Of a DNA stretch of 64,000 bases, positions 8,501-16,070 are shown piece after piece. The translations under genes and the position numbers were made by a program. This DNA is from Streptomyces beihaiensis (GTDB lineage: Bacteria > Actinomycetota > Actinomycetes > Streptomycetales > Streptomycetaceae). Below the pieces are notes generated by a model that saw only the letters and a list, made by a program, of their open reading frames with translations, made no database searches and was not told the DNA's origin. Numbering within the stretch: position 1 is the stretch's first letter; each line of letters begins with the position of its first letter. The stretch lies in assembly GCF_026274175.1 (NCBI RefSeq), contig NZ_JAPHNL010000112.1:1-64000 (forward strand). Direction: 5' to 3'.

Positions 8501-10429
8501 CGTCAGGGAGCCGATCTCACGGAGGAACGCGCCCAGCGCCCGGCCCAGTTCGAGCGGTCGTCCCAGCTGGTCGCCCTTCCAGAACGGGAGCCGTCCGGGA
8601 ACGCCGGGGGCGGGGGAGACGAGCACGCGGTCGCGTGTGATGTCCTCGATCCGCCACGAACTGGTGCCGAGCGTGAACACGTCCCCGACGCGTGACTCGT
8701 ACACCATCTCCTCGTCGAGCTCCCCCACCCGGCCGCCGCCCTTCTTCGGGTCGGCTCCCGCGAGGAACACGCCGAACAGGCCGCGGTCGGGAATCGTGCC
8801 GCCCGAGGTGACGGCCAGACGCTGTGCCCCGGGGCGGCCCGTGACCGTGCCCGCCACGCGGTCCCACACCACCCGTGGGCGCAACTCGGCGAAGGCGTCG
8901 GAGGGGTAGCGCCCGGCCAGCATGTCGAGGACACCGGTGAACGCCGACTCGGGCAGCGAGGCGAACGGGGCGGCGCGGCGCACCAGGGCGAGCAGGTCGT
9001 CCACCTGCCAGGTGTCCATGGCCGTCATCGCGACGAGCTGCTGGGCGAGCACGTCCAGAGGGTTCGCGGGGACGTGCAGGGACTCGATGGCGCCGGATCG
9101 CATGCGCTCCGTCACGACCGCGCACTGCACCAGGTCGCCCCGGTACTTCGGGAACACCACCCCCGTGGAGACCGCGCCCACCTGGTGCCCCGCGCGCCCC
9201 ACCCGCTGGAGCCCGGAAGCCACCGACGGCGGCGACTCCACCTGGACGACCAGGTCGACGGCGCCCATGTCGATGCCGAGTTCGAGGCTCGACGTGGCGA
9301 CGACCGCGGGCAGGCGGCCCGCCTTGAGATCCTCCTCGACCAAGGCGCGCTGCTCCTTGGAGACCGAGCCGTGGTGGGCGCGTGCGATGACGGTCGGTGC
9401 GCCCCTGGCGGCACCGGAGCCGCCCATCAGCTCCGCGGGCGCATGGTCCTCCGGCAGAGGCTCGCCGGTGGCCCGCTCGTACGCGATCTCGTTCAGCCTG
9501 TTGCACAACCGCTCCGCGAGGCGGCGGGAGTTGGCGAACACGATCGTCGAACGGTGCGCCTCGATGAGGTTCGCGATGCGCTCCTCCACATGCGGCCAGA
9601 TCGACGGTCGCTCGGCCTCCTGCCCGGAATCGGCGACCGGCGAGCCGCCCAGCTCCCCGAGGTCCTCGACCGGGACGACGACGGACAGGTCGAACTCCTT
9701 GCCGGACGGCGGCTGGACGATCTCGACCCTGCGCCGCGGCGACAGATAGCGAGCCACTTCGCCGACGGGGCGGACCGTCGCCGACAGGCCGATGCGACGG
9801 GCGGGGCGGGGCAGCAGCTCGTCCAGGCGCTCCAGGGACAGCGCCAGGTGCGCACCGCGTTTGGTGCCGGCGACCGCGTGCACCTCGTCGAGGATCACCG
9901 TCTCGATACCGGTCAGCGCGTCCCGCACCGCCGACGTCAACATCAGGAACAGCGACTCCGGCGTCGTGATCAGAATGTCCGGCGGGCGGGTGGCCAGCGC
10001 GCGGCGCTCGGCGGCCGGGGTGTCGCCGGAACGGATGCCGACCCTCACCTCGGGCTCGGGCTGCCCGAGGCGGACGGCCTCCTGGCGGATGCCCGTCAGC
10101 GGACTGCGCAGGTTGCGCTCCACATCGACCGCCAGCGCCTTCAGCGGCGACACGTACAGGACGCGGCAGCGCTTCTTCGGGTCGGCGGGGGGCGGCGTCG
10201 ACGTGAGCCGGTCGAGTGCGGCCAGGAACGCGGCGAGTGTCTTGCCCGAGCCGGTCGGCGCGACGACCAGTACGTCGGAGCCCTCGTCGATCGCCCGCCA
10301 GGCTCCGGCCTGCGCGGATGTGGGCGCGTCGAAGGCCCCCGTGAACCAGCCGCGGGTCGCGGGGGCGAAGCTGTCGAGGGCTGCGCGGGTGTCCCCTGCG
10401 CCGGGGCCCTCCTGCCTGGACCTGACCAT
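5591..10429 (-). CDS. lhr: Lhr-type ATP-dependent DNA helicase
   Basis: Very large (1612 aa) superfamily 2 helicase of the Lhr family, a 3'-5' translocase linked to DNA-damage repair in mycobacteria. Walker A is APTGSGKT (about residues 57-64), the DEVH box is in VILDEVHAV (about 180), motif III is LSATV, and motif VI contains QRVGRAGHQ. These are followed by the winged-helix/Lhr core with SSWRIEDI and the long C-terminal domain only present in full-length Lhr. The start at 10429 (MVRSRQEGP) is preferred to an in-frame start at 10513 that would collide with the divergent regulator promoter. nei lies immediately downstream. Confidence 0.93.
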   Translation of the reverse strand: MVRSRQEGPGAGDTRAALDSFAPATRGWFTGAFDAPTSAQAGAWRAIDEGSDVLVVAPTGSGKTLAAFLAALDRLTSTPPPADPKKRCRVLYVSPLKALAVDVERNLRSPLTGIRQEAVRLGQPEPEVRVGIRSGDTPAAERRALATRPPDILITTPESLFLMLTSAVRDALTGIETVILDEVHAVAGTKRGAHLALSLERLDELLPRPARRIGLSATVRPVGEVARYLSPRRRVEIVQPPSGKEFDLSVVVPVEDLGELGGSPVADSGQEAERPSIWPHVEERIANLIEAHRSTIVFANSRRLAERLCNRLNEIAYERATGEPLPEDHAPAELMGGSGAARGAPTVIARAHHGSVSKEQRALVEEDLKAGRLPAVVATSSLELGIDMGAVDLVVQVESPPSVASGLQRVGRAGHQVGAVSTGVVFPKYRGDLVQCAVVTERMRSGAIESLHVPANPLDVLAQQLVAMTAMDTWQVDDLLALVRRAAPFASLPESAFTGVLDMLAGRYPSDAFAELRPRVVWDRVAGTVTGRPGAQRLAVTSGGTIPDRGLFGVFLAGADPKKGGGRVGELDEEMVYESRVGDVFTLGTSSWRIEDITRDRVLVSPAPGVPGRLPFWKGDQLGRPLELGRALGAFLREIGSLTPKDARLRLTSAGLDAWAADNVLAYLAEQREACGHVPDDRTIVVERFRDELGDWRVVVHSPFGAQVHAPWALALGARLSEKYGMDAQAMHADDGIVLRLPDADLMGLDLLDQEPAGQNPFGDSGQPPVAADDVVFDKADVDRLVTDQVGGSALFASRFRECAARALLLPRRSPGKRTPLWQQRQRASQLLEVASEFGSFPIVLEAIRECLQDVFDVPGLAELMGDIESRKVRLVEVTTPEASPFARSLLFGYVAQFLYEGDSPLAERRAAALSLDSRLLSELLGQAELRELLDADVLVELERELQWLTEDRRVKDAEGVADLLRLLGPLTDGELAERGARPGWADELAGARRAIRVRLAGADRWAAVEDAGRLRDALGTALPVGVPEAFTEPVKDPLGDLLARFARTHGPFTSAQAADRFGLGIAVVEGALRRLAADGRVVPGEFRPSGAAPDPASDASGTAPEHAGPSHEWCDATVLRRLRRRSLAALRHELEPVPPATLAQFLPAWQHVGGHGLRGVDGLVRAVEQLQGASVPASALEKLVLPSRVHGYAPAMLDELTASGEVLWAGAGSLPGKDGWVSLYLADAAPLLLPPPYALETTPLHQSVLATLSGGYGLFFRQIADQVRATTHPEATDPQLADAVWELAWSGRLTNDTLAPMRSLLGSGRTAGSTAHRARRAVPRGRYGSLSAAARGASRTGPPTVAGRWSLLPAAEPDPTVRAHALARTLLDRHGVVTRGAVAAEGVEGGFAATYRVLSAFEESGQARRGYVVEGLGAAQFAMDGAVDRLRAAANARDRGAPPPDPYAPADTPAARSGGARAVLLAAADPANAYGAALPWPESATGAGHKPGRKAGSLVVLVDGELTLYMERGGKTLLAWPATGRPAGRVSATDLPDAPAHRSGDPTTADVADDPRLPAAAECLAEAARSGALGTITVERINGVAALTSPYAPLLEGAGFHATPRGLRLRA

Positions 10430-10517
10430 GCCTCCATCCTGCACCCGCCCACTGACAACGGCTTTGACCTGCGAAAACCACTGGTTGATCGCGCTGCCAT
10501 GGCGCAGAATCACAGGC

Positions 10518-11552
10518 GTGGCGGACGGCGGGGAATGGGCACGGCACTGGCAGCACGAGCGGCTGCCGGGGCTCGACCTGCTGCGCGCCCGCTACCTGCG
10601 GCACACCTTCCCGCGGCACAGCCACGACGGGTACGTCCTCGGCGCCGTCACCGGGGGCGTCGAGGAGGTCGGCCTGCCGTGCGGCACTCTGCGCGCGGGT
10701 CCCGGAAGCGTCGTGATGATCAACCCGGAGGTGGCGCACACGGCGCGCGCGGGCGTCCCCGACGGCTGGTCCTACGCCACGCTCTACCCGTCCGCGGAGG
10801 TCGTCGCGGAGATCGCCGCCGAGACCACCACGATCCGCGGCACCGCGGGCTTCGCCGAACCGCTCGTCACCGACCCGCACGCCTCGGACCTGATCAGGGG
10901 CGTGCACCGGGCGGCCGAACAGGGGAACGCACTGGCCGCCGGCAGTCTGCTGCGGGTCGTCCTCGCCCGGCTGCTGCTCGCCCACGGCACGGCGCTCGGG
11001 CACCGGCCGCGCCGCTCGGCAGGCGCCGTCACCGCGGCACGCGCGCGTGACGTCCTCCAGGACCGCATGGCGGACCCACCGTCCCTCGACGCCCTCGCCA
11101 CCGAGCTCGACACCAGCCCGTTCGCGCTCCTGCGCGCCTTCCGCGACGCCTACGGCATGCCGCCGCACACATGGCTCACCGACGCGAGGGTCCGCGCCGC
11201 CCGACGCCTCCTGGAGGCGGGCGGCGCGCCCGCCGAAGTGGCTCTGGCCGTCGGATTCAGCGACCAACCCCACCTCAACCGGCACTTCACCAAGATCGTC
11301 GGTGTGCCCCCGGGCGTCTACCGGCGAGGCCGCAAGAACGTACAAGAACCCGGCGCGGGGAGCTCTGTAGCGTCCTCGACGTGGCAGAACAGACCATACC
11401 CAGCGACACACCCCCGCCCGGGGACACACCCGCGGCGGCGAGAGACGGTGACAGACGCACCGGAGCGGGGCGACGGCCGGACGCCGCCGTCGTCCGTGAC
11501 GCACTCGGCGTCGGAGTGGCCGTCGGCCTGTCCGGGCTCGCGTTCGGAGTGA
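10518..11552 (+). CDS. AraC-family regulator of the azlCD genes (inferred)
   Basis: 344-aa AraC/XylS regulator with an N-terminal cupin sensing domain (HTFPRHSHDGYVLG motif, metal/ligand-type His residues) and a C-terminal double HTH. The second HTH has VGFSDQPHLNRHFTKIVGVPP and ends in the usual YRRGRKNVQ. The open frame then runs another 65 residues into the azlC gene, an overlap of 172 nt. Such a tail is unusual, and most family members stop soon after RKNVQ. The GTG start at 10518 is 88 bp from the divergent lhr start. Location directly upstream of azlCD makes it the likely regulator of branched-chain amino-acid export. Confidence 0.85.
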   Translation: MADGGEWARHWQHERLPGLDLLRARYLRHTFPRHSHDGYVLGAVTGGVEEVGLPCGTLRAGPGSVVMINPEVAHTARAGVPDGWSYATLYPSAEVVAEIAAETTTIRGTAGFAEPLVTDPHASDLIRGVHRAAEQGNALAAGSLLRVVLARLLLAHGTALGHRPRRSAGAVTAARARDVLQDRMADPPSLDALATELDTSPFALLRAFRDAYGMPPHTWLTDARVRAARRLLEAGGAPAEVALAVGFSDQPHLNRHFTKIVGVPPGVYRRGRKNVQEPGAGSSVASSTWQNRPYPATHPRPGTHPRRRETVTDAPERGDGRTPPSSVTHSASEWPSACPGSRSE

Positions 11553-12172
11553 CCTCGGCGGGCAGCGGCCTCAGCACCCCGCAGACCTGCGCGCTCAGCC
11601 TCCTGGTCTTCACCGGGGCGTCCCAGTTCGCGCTCGTCGGCGCGCTCGCCGCGGGCGGCAATCCGTTCACAGCGGCGGCGGGGGCCTTCTTCCTCGGTGT
11701 GCGCAACGCGTTCTACGGGCTGCGCCTTTCGCAGTTGCTCGCGCTCCCGCGCGCGGTGCGGCCCCTCGCCGCGCACTGGGTCATCGACGAGACGTCGGCC
11801 GTCGCCCTGGCCCAGCCGACGCGGCGCGGCGCACGCATCGGATTCACCGTCACCGGCCTCACCCTGTACGTCCTGTGGAACCTGACCACACTCCTCGGTG
11901 CCCTGGGGGCCGAAAAGCTCGGCGACACGGACGCCTGGGGGATCGACGCCGCCTCGCCCGCCGTGTTCCTGGCGCTTCTCGCGCCGATGCTCAAGACGAC
12001 GGTGGAGCGTGTCGTCGCGGGGCTCGCCGTCGTCCTGGGACTCGGACTCCTGCCGGTGCTGCCCGCAGGGGTCCCCGTCCTCGCGGCCGCCCTGTCCGCG
12101 CCCCTCGTCCTGTACGCGGACGGGCGGCGTCGCGGCGCCGCCGACACCCTCAAGAAGGAGGGGAACCGATGA
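11381..12172 (+). CDS. azlC: AzlC-family branched-chain amino acid exporter, large subunit
   Basis: 263-aa membrane protein of the AzlC (LIV-E) family, which with small AzlD exports branched-chain amino acids. The conserved core LSLLVFTGASQFALVGAL and NAFYGL are visible, with about six hydrophobic helices. GTG at 11381 is preceded by no strong ribosome site. An in-frame GTG at about 11515 would remove the polar N-terminal 45 residues and most of the overlap with the AraC gene, so the start is uncertain. The stop overlaps azlD by 4 bp (ATGA). Confidence 0.88.
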   Translation: MAEQTIPSDTPPPGDTPAAARDGDRRTGAGRRPDAAVVRDALGVGVAVGLSGLAFGVTSAGSGLSTPQTCALSLLVFTGASQFALVGALAAGGNPFTAAAGAFFLGVRNAFYGLRLSQLLALPRAVRPLAAHWVIDETSAVALAQPTRRGARIGFTVTGLTLYVLWNLTTLLGALGAEKLGDTDAWGIDAASPAVFLALLAPMLKTTVERVVAGLAVVLGLGLLPVLPAGVPVLAAALSAPLVLYADGRRRGAADTLKKEGNR

Positions 12173-12477
12173 ACATCTGGACCGCCGTCGCGCTGACCGC
12201 GGTGGGGTGTTACGCGGTCAAGCTCATCGGCCTGCTCGTGCCCGCCGAGACCCTCGAACGACCCGCGGTGCAGCGCCTGGCGGCACTGTTGCCCGTCGCG
12301 CTGCTCGCCGCGCTCACCGCCCAGCAGGCGTTCGCCGACGGGCGCACGCCCGTCCTGGACGCCAGGGCCGTCGGGCTCGCAGCGGCGGCCGTCGCCCTGG
12401 TGCTGCGGGCACCCTTCCTGGTGGTCGTCGGGGCCGCCGTGCTGGTGACCGCGGGGGCGCGTGCTCTGACCGGGTGA
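12169..12477 (+). CDS. azlD: AzlD-family branched-chain amino acid exporter, small subunit
   Basis: 102 aa with four short hydrophobic helices (MNIWTAVALTAVGCYAVKLI, then LLPVALLAALTAQQAF, VGLAAAAVALVL and LVVVGAAVLVTAGARAL). AzlD is the obligatory partner of AzlC. The ATG overlaps the azlC stop, and an AAGGAGG ribosome site lies 6 nt upstream inside azlC. Confidence 0.88.
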   Translation: MNIWTAVALTAVGCYAVKLIGLLVPAETLERPAVQRLAALLPVALLAALTAQQAFADGRTPVLDARAVGLAAAAVALVLRAPFLVVVGAAVLVTAGARALTG

Positions 12478-12518
12478 GGCGGCACGGCTCTCCCGCCCCG
12501 CACGCCGCCGAGGAGGCG

Positions 12519-13469
12519 CTACAGCTCGCGCCCGTACGCGCGCAGGGTGCGCAGCGCCTCGACGGTCACCATGGGGCGTGCCTCGAGAGCCGCGCCGGGC
12601 GCCCACCGGCGCCAGCGCACCGGCCAGCCCCCGTCCTCCTGTTGCTCGCTCCGCAGGTGGTCGAGGGCGCGCGCCATCTCCTCGTCGGTGAACCAGGAGC
12701 GCGCGAGCGACTCGGGCGCCCGCGCGTAGTCGTACGGGAAGTGGTACTCGCCGGGGGCGTACCCGGGTGCGAGCGGGAAGTCGTCCTCGTGCTCCGGGTC
12801 GAGCACCGCCAGGCGCTGCTCGCGCACCAGGCGGCCGAGCCGGTCCGCGGCCGCACGCGCGCGTGAGCGGTCGGGCACTCCGTCCAGGAAGGCGACGGCC
12901 GCCTCGACCTCGTACGGGTGGGACGTCGTCAGCGACTCGATGGCGGACCAGCAGAAATCCGTGGCCCGGAACAGCCAGGCGTGCCACACCTCGTTGCGGT
13001 GCAGCACACCTACGACCGGGCCCGTGGCGAGCAGCTCGCCCGGCGGATCGTCCACGACCGGCACGAAGGGCGCGCACGGATAGCCGCGCTGGCTGGGATG
13101 CACCGCCGGAAGGGCACCCTCCGAGGTCGACACGGAGGTGAGGTAGCGGCACACGCGCTCCACGCGCTGGCCCGAGCACCGTCCGATCGAGTCCAGGACA
13201 CGCAGCGCGTGAGCGGTGTGCAGCGGCTGGCTGACCGGACCGCGCAGATCGGGTTCCAGGGCGTGTCCGTAGCCGCCGTCGGCGTTGCGGTACGCGTCCA
13301 GGGCGGTCTCGACGGCATCGGCCGCCGCGCGCGTACCACCCAGGAAGTGGTACTCGAAGCGGCGCTGTTCCAGCACGCGCGCGGTCGACCAGATGAACGC
13401 CTCGGCGCGCGAGAGCGGGGAGTGCGCCGACGTTGACGAGGGGAGTGGGGAAGCTCCGTTTTCGGCCAT
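12519..13469 (-). CDS. Predicted alpha/alpha-barrel (terpenoid cyclase/prenyltransferase-fold) protein
   Basis: 316-aa protein with internal repeats of the prenyltransferase/squalene-oxidase-like type. Segments such as YRNADGGYGHALEPDL and LRSEQQEDGGWPVRW are the QW-like repeat signature of (alpha/alpha)6 barrels. It lacks a DxDD or DDxxD motif, so no cyclase activity can be assigned. No signal peptide is seen and it is probably cytoplasmic. It is transcribed away from DUF3046 and the recA region. The start ATG at 13469 gives a polar 15-residue lead before the conserved region. Confidence 0.7.
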   Translation of the reverse strand: MAENGASPLPSSTSAHSPLSRAEAFIWSTARVLEQRRFEYHFLGGTRAAADAVETALDAYRNADGGYGHALEPDLRGPVSQPLHTAHALRVLDSIGRCSGQRVERVCRYLTSVSTSEGALPAVHPSQRGYPCAPFVPVVDDPPGELLATGPVVGVLHRNEVWHAWLFRATDFCWSAIESLTTSHPYEVEAAVAFLDGVPDRSRARAAADRLGRLVREQRLAVLDPEHEDDFPLAPGYAPGEYHFPYDYARAPESLARSWFTDEEMARALDHLRSEQQEDGGWPVRWRRWAPGAALEARPMVTVEALRTLRAYGREL

Positions 13470-13547
13470 GCACCGAACCTAGAGCGGAATGCGTCACGGG
13501 CAAGCCGCTCGGACGGGTCGCACCCTCAGGAGCGGGATACTGGTGTC

Positions 13548-13742
13548 ATGCGGTTGACGGTCTTCTGGCAGCGAATGGCGGATCACTTCGGGTCCGGGTA
13601 CGCCGACACGTTCGCGCGCGATCACGTGATGGCGGGCCTCGGCGGGCGCACGGTTCATGAGGCGCTCGACGCGGGCTGGGAGGCGAAGGACGTCTGGCGT
13701 GTGGTGTGCGCCACGATGGACGTCCCGGCCGCGAAGCGCTGA
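13548..13742 (+). CDS. DUF3046 family protein
   Basis: 64-aa protein of unknown function, MRLTVFWQRMADHFGSGYAD then HVMAGLGGRTVHEALDAG and a C-terminal WRVVCATMDVPAAKR. This is the typical DUF3046 pattern found upstream of recA in many actinobacteria. The start may be leaderless: ATACT lies about 7-12 nt before the ATG and there is no ribosome site. Confidence 0.85.
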   Translation: MRLTVFWQRMADHFGSGYADTFARDHVMAGLGGRTVHEALDAGWEAKDVWRVVCATMDVPAAKR

Positions 13743-13801
13743 ACAAGGTGGCGGAACAGGGGCAGGCGCCGTTTGCGGGCGGTGTGGGCGAGACTGGCTC
13801 C

Positions 13802-15004
13802 GTGGCAACGGCAGACGAGAACCTTCAGGCGGCGGGCGACCAGACGGTGGGCGACGCCGCACCGTCCGGCGGCACACCGTCCGAGCGATCACCGGGTCAG
13901 CCGGTCCGTCCGCGTGCGGGGATGCCGCGCTGGCTGCCACGCGCCATGGTCCTTGCCCTGGCCCTGGTGGCCTGCTTCCAACTGGGCAGCTGGGCCTTCC
14001 ATCAGCTGACCGGACTGCTGATCAACATATTGATCGCGTTCTTCCTGGCGCTCGCCGTGGAACCGGCCGTGAGCTGGATGGCGGCGCGCGGCATGCGGCG
14101 TGGCCTGGCCACCGCTCTGGTCTTTCTCGCCGTCACCATCGCGGGCCTGGGCTTCATGGTGCTGCTCGGTTCGATGCTCGCGGGTCAGATCGTCGACATG
14201 TTCGACAGCTTCCCGAAATATCTCGACCAGGTCATCAACTGGATCAACCAGACCTTCCACACCGACCTCAACCGACTCGCGGTCCAGGACAGCGTGCTGC
14301 ACTCGGACTGGCTCCAGAGGTACGTCCAGAACAGCGCGACCGGTGTCCTGGACGTCTCGGCCCAGGTGCTCGGCGGGCTCTTCCAGCTGCTCACGGTCCT
14401 GCTGTTCTCGTTCTACTTCGCCGCCGACGGGCCGCGGCTGCGGCGCGCCCTGTGCTCGGTGCTGCCACCCGCCAAACAGGCCGAGGTCCTGCGCGCCTGG
14501 GAGATCGCCGTCGACAAGACGGGCGGCTATCTGTACTCGCGTGGCCTGATGGCGCTGATCTCCGGGATCGCGCACTACATCCTGCTCCAGGCGCTCGGCG
14601 TGCCCTACGCGCCCGTGCTCGGCATGTGGGTGGGCCTGGTCTCCCAGTTCATCCCGACCATCGGCACCTATCTGGCCGGCGCCCTGCCGATGCTGGTCGC
14701 CTTCACCGTGGACCCCTGGTACGCGGTGTGGGTGCTCGGCTTCGTCGTCGTCTACCAGCAGTTCGAGAACTACATGCTGCAGCCGAAGCTGACCGCGAAG
14801 TCGGTGGACATCCATCCGGCGGTCGCCTTCGGGGCGGTCATCGCGGGCACCGCGCTGCTCGGCGCGGTGGGAGCGCTCATCGCGATCCCGGCGGTGGCGA
14901 CGCTGCAGGCGTTCCTGGGCGCGTACGTGAAGCGGTACGACGTCACCGACGATCCCCGGGTGCACGGCCGTCGGCGGCGCACCGGTGAGCCCGGCAGTCA
15001 GTAG
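13802..15004 (+). CDS. AI-2E family transporter (TqsA/YdiK-like permease)
   Basis: About 400-aa polytopic membrane protein of the AI-2E/UPF0118 family. Hydrophobic helices begin at MPRWLPRAMVLALALVACF. A long periplasm-facing stretch (DMFDSFPKYLDQVINWINQT) follows, then the conserved C-terminal part LVSQFIPTIGTYLAGALP and VYQQFENYMLQPKLTAKSV, which identifies the family. The transported molecule is unknown. GTG at 13802 is chosen because GAGACT 6-11 nt upstream resembles a -10 box for a leaderless start; an earlier in-frame GTG is at 13748. The 3' end overlaps the convergent membrane gene by 7 bp. Confidence 0.85.
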   Translation: MATADENLQAAGDQTVGDAAPSGGTPSERSPGQPVRPRAGMPRWLPRAMVLALALVACFQLGSWAFHQLTGLLINILIAFFLALAVEPAVSWMAARGMRRGLATALVFLAVTIAGLGFMVLLGSMLAGQIVDMFDSFPKYLDQVINWINQTFHTDLNRLAVQDSVLHSDWLQRYVQNSATGVLDVSAQVLGGLFQLLTVLLFSFYFAADGPRLRRALCSVLPPAKQAEVLRAWEIAVDKTGGYLYSRGLMALISGIAHYILLQALGVPYAPVLGMWVGLVSQFIPTIGTYLAGALPMLVAFTVDPWYAVWVLGFVVVYQQFENYMLQPKLTAKSVDIHPAVAFGAVIAGTALLGAVGALIAIPAVATLQAFLGAYVKRYDVTDDPRVHGRRRRTGEPGSQ

Positions 15005-15759
15005 GTCAGGGCGGCGCGGAGCCCGGTCGCGACGACGGCGGCCGTGCAGCACCCGACAGCCGCCAACACCACGCGCCCCTTGGTGCGGTCGCTCCACGAG
15101 GTGTGCGACAGCGACCACGCCAGGAGCGGCAGCACGAGAACGGCGTGCAGGCTGACTCCGTGCAGCGGCTTGAGCGGGGCCGTCGAGCGGTAGGCCGCCT
15201 CCTGGTGCCCGGTCCGCGCGAGGACCACACCGCGCGCGATCATCGCGGCGCCGGACGCGAGGGCGACCAGCAGCAGGGCGAATCCCGCGCGGATGGCCGA
15301 CGGCATTCCCACGGGGCCGCCCGGCCGGTTCCGGAAGGCGCTGACGGCGAAGGACGTGAGCAGGACGACCAGGACGCCGCCGCCCACCGAGAGCGACATC
15401 GAGACGGCGGAGTCGAAGGGCGTCTCCATGTCGAGGTGCGACGGCACCTTGCGCCACGCTTGGAGTGTGATGCCGCCGACCTCCAGGACGCAGTCCGCCG
15501 CGAACACCATGAGCAGGACGCTGCGTGGCCGCGCCCCGGTCCGCAGGTAGGACGTCACCCAGGTGAGGGCCATGAGGGTCAGCCCGAAGGAGACACCGAA
15601 GGTGAACGGCTTGCGCCAGGAGACGGGGCCGTCCCACGGTCCGCCGTCGACGGCGAAGACGATGAGGTGGAAGAGCCCGGAGGTGACCAGCACCACTGCG
15701 ACCGTGTGGCACACGCGCTCGGTGCCGGTGAGCGGGGCTCGGTGTGCGGGAGTGTCCAT
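14998..15759 (-). CDS. Predicted polytopic membrane protein, unknown function
   Basis: About 253 aa from ATG 15759 (MDTPAHRAPLTGTER) with roughly seven hydrophobic helices (for example TVAVVLVTSGLFHLIVFAV, VLVVLLTSFAVSAF and LHAVLVLPLLAWSL). It has the WDGPVSWRKPFTFGVS motif of a conserved actinobacterial membrane family. I do not recognise an activity. The frame can be extended to 15891, but the extra residues are Arg/Pro-rich and would run into the recA promoter. It is convergent with the AI-2E gene and divergent from recA. Confidence 0.7.
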   Translation of the reverse strand: MDTPAHRAPLTGTERVCHTVAVVLVTSGLFHLIVFAVDGGPWDGPVSWRKPFTFGVSFGLTLMALTWVTSYLRTGARPRSVLLMVFAADCVLEVGGITLQAWRKVPSHLDMETPFDSAVSMSLSVGGGVLVVLLTSFAVSAFRNRPGGPVGMPSAIRAGFALLLVALASGAAMIARGVVLARTGHQEAAYRSTAPLKPLHGVSLHAVLVLPLLAWSLSHTSWSDRTKGRVVLAAVGCCTAAVVATGLRAALTY

Positions 15760-15883
15760 GAAGCCAAGGTTCGCCGCGGCGGCCCACGGGGTCGTCGTCC
15801 GGGCGAAGACACCGGCCGTACGACGCGGGGAGCAGGGCCCGACGGGGGCGCGGCGCGGTCGCGTGGCGCGCTTGACACAAAAA

Positions 15884-15899
15884 TCGAACATCCATTCTC
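15884..15899 (+). promoter_or_regulatory. LexA (SOS) box in the recA promoter
   Basis: TCGAACATCCATTCTC contains GAAC-N4-ATTC, one change from the actinobacterial SOS core GAAC-N4-GTTC. It lies just after a good -35 hexamer TTGACA (15872-15877) and overlaps the spacer/-10 region, where bound LexA would block RNA polymerase. As I recall, this GAACATCCATTC form has been reported in the S. lividans recA promoter. Confidence 0.75.
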
Positions 15900-16070
15900 A
15901 TGGGGTGTCCAGGGGCTCTCTTCCCAGGGATTACAAGGGATTCGGAGAGGGTGGCCGGGCGAGGGGCCTCGAGTTATCCACAGGCGGACGGGCGTCGGGG
16001 CCGATTGTCAGTGGCAGGCGTTAGCGTCTTTGACGTGAAGCGATCGAATCAAGCAAACCGGGTGGAACCC

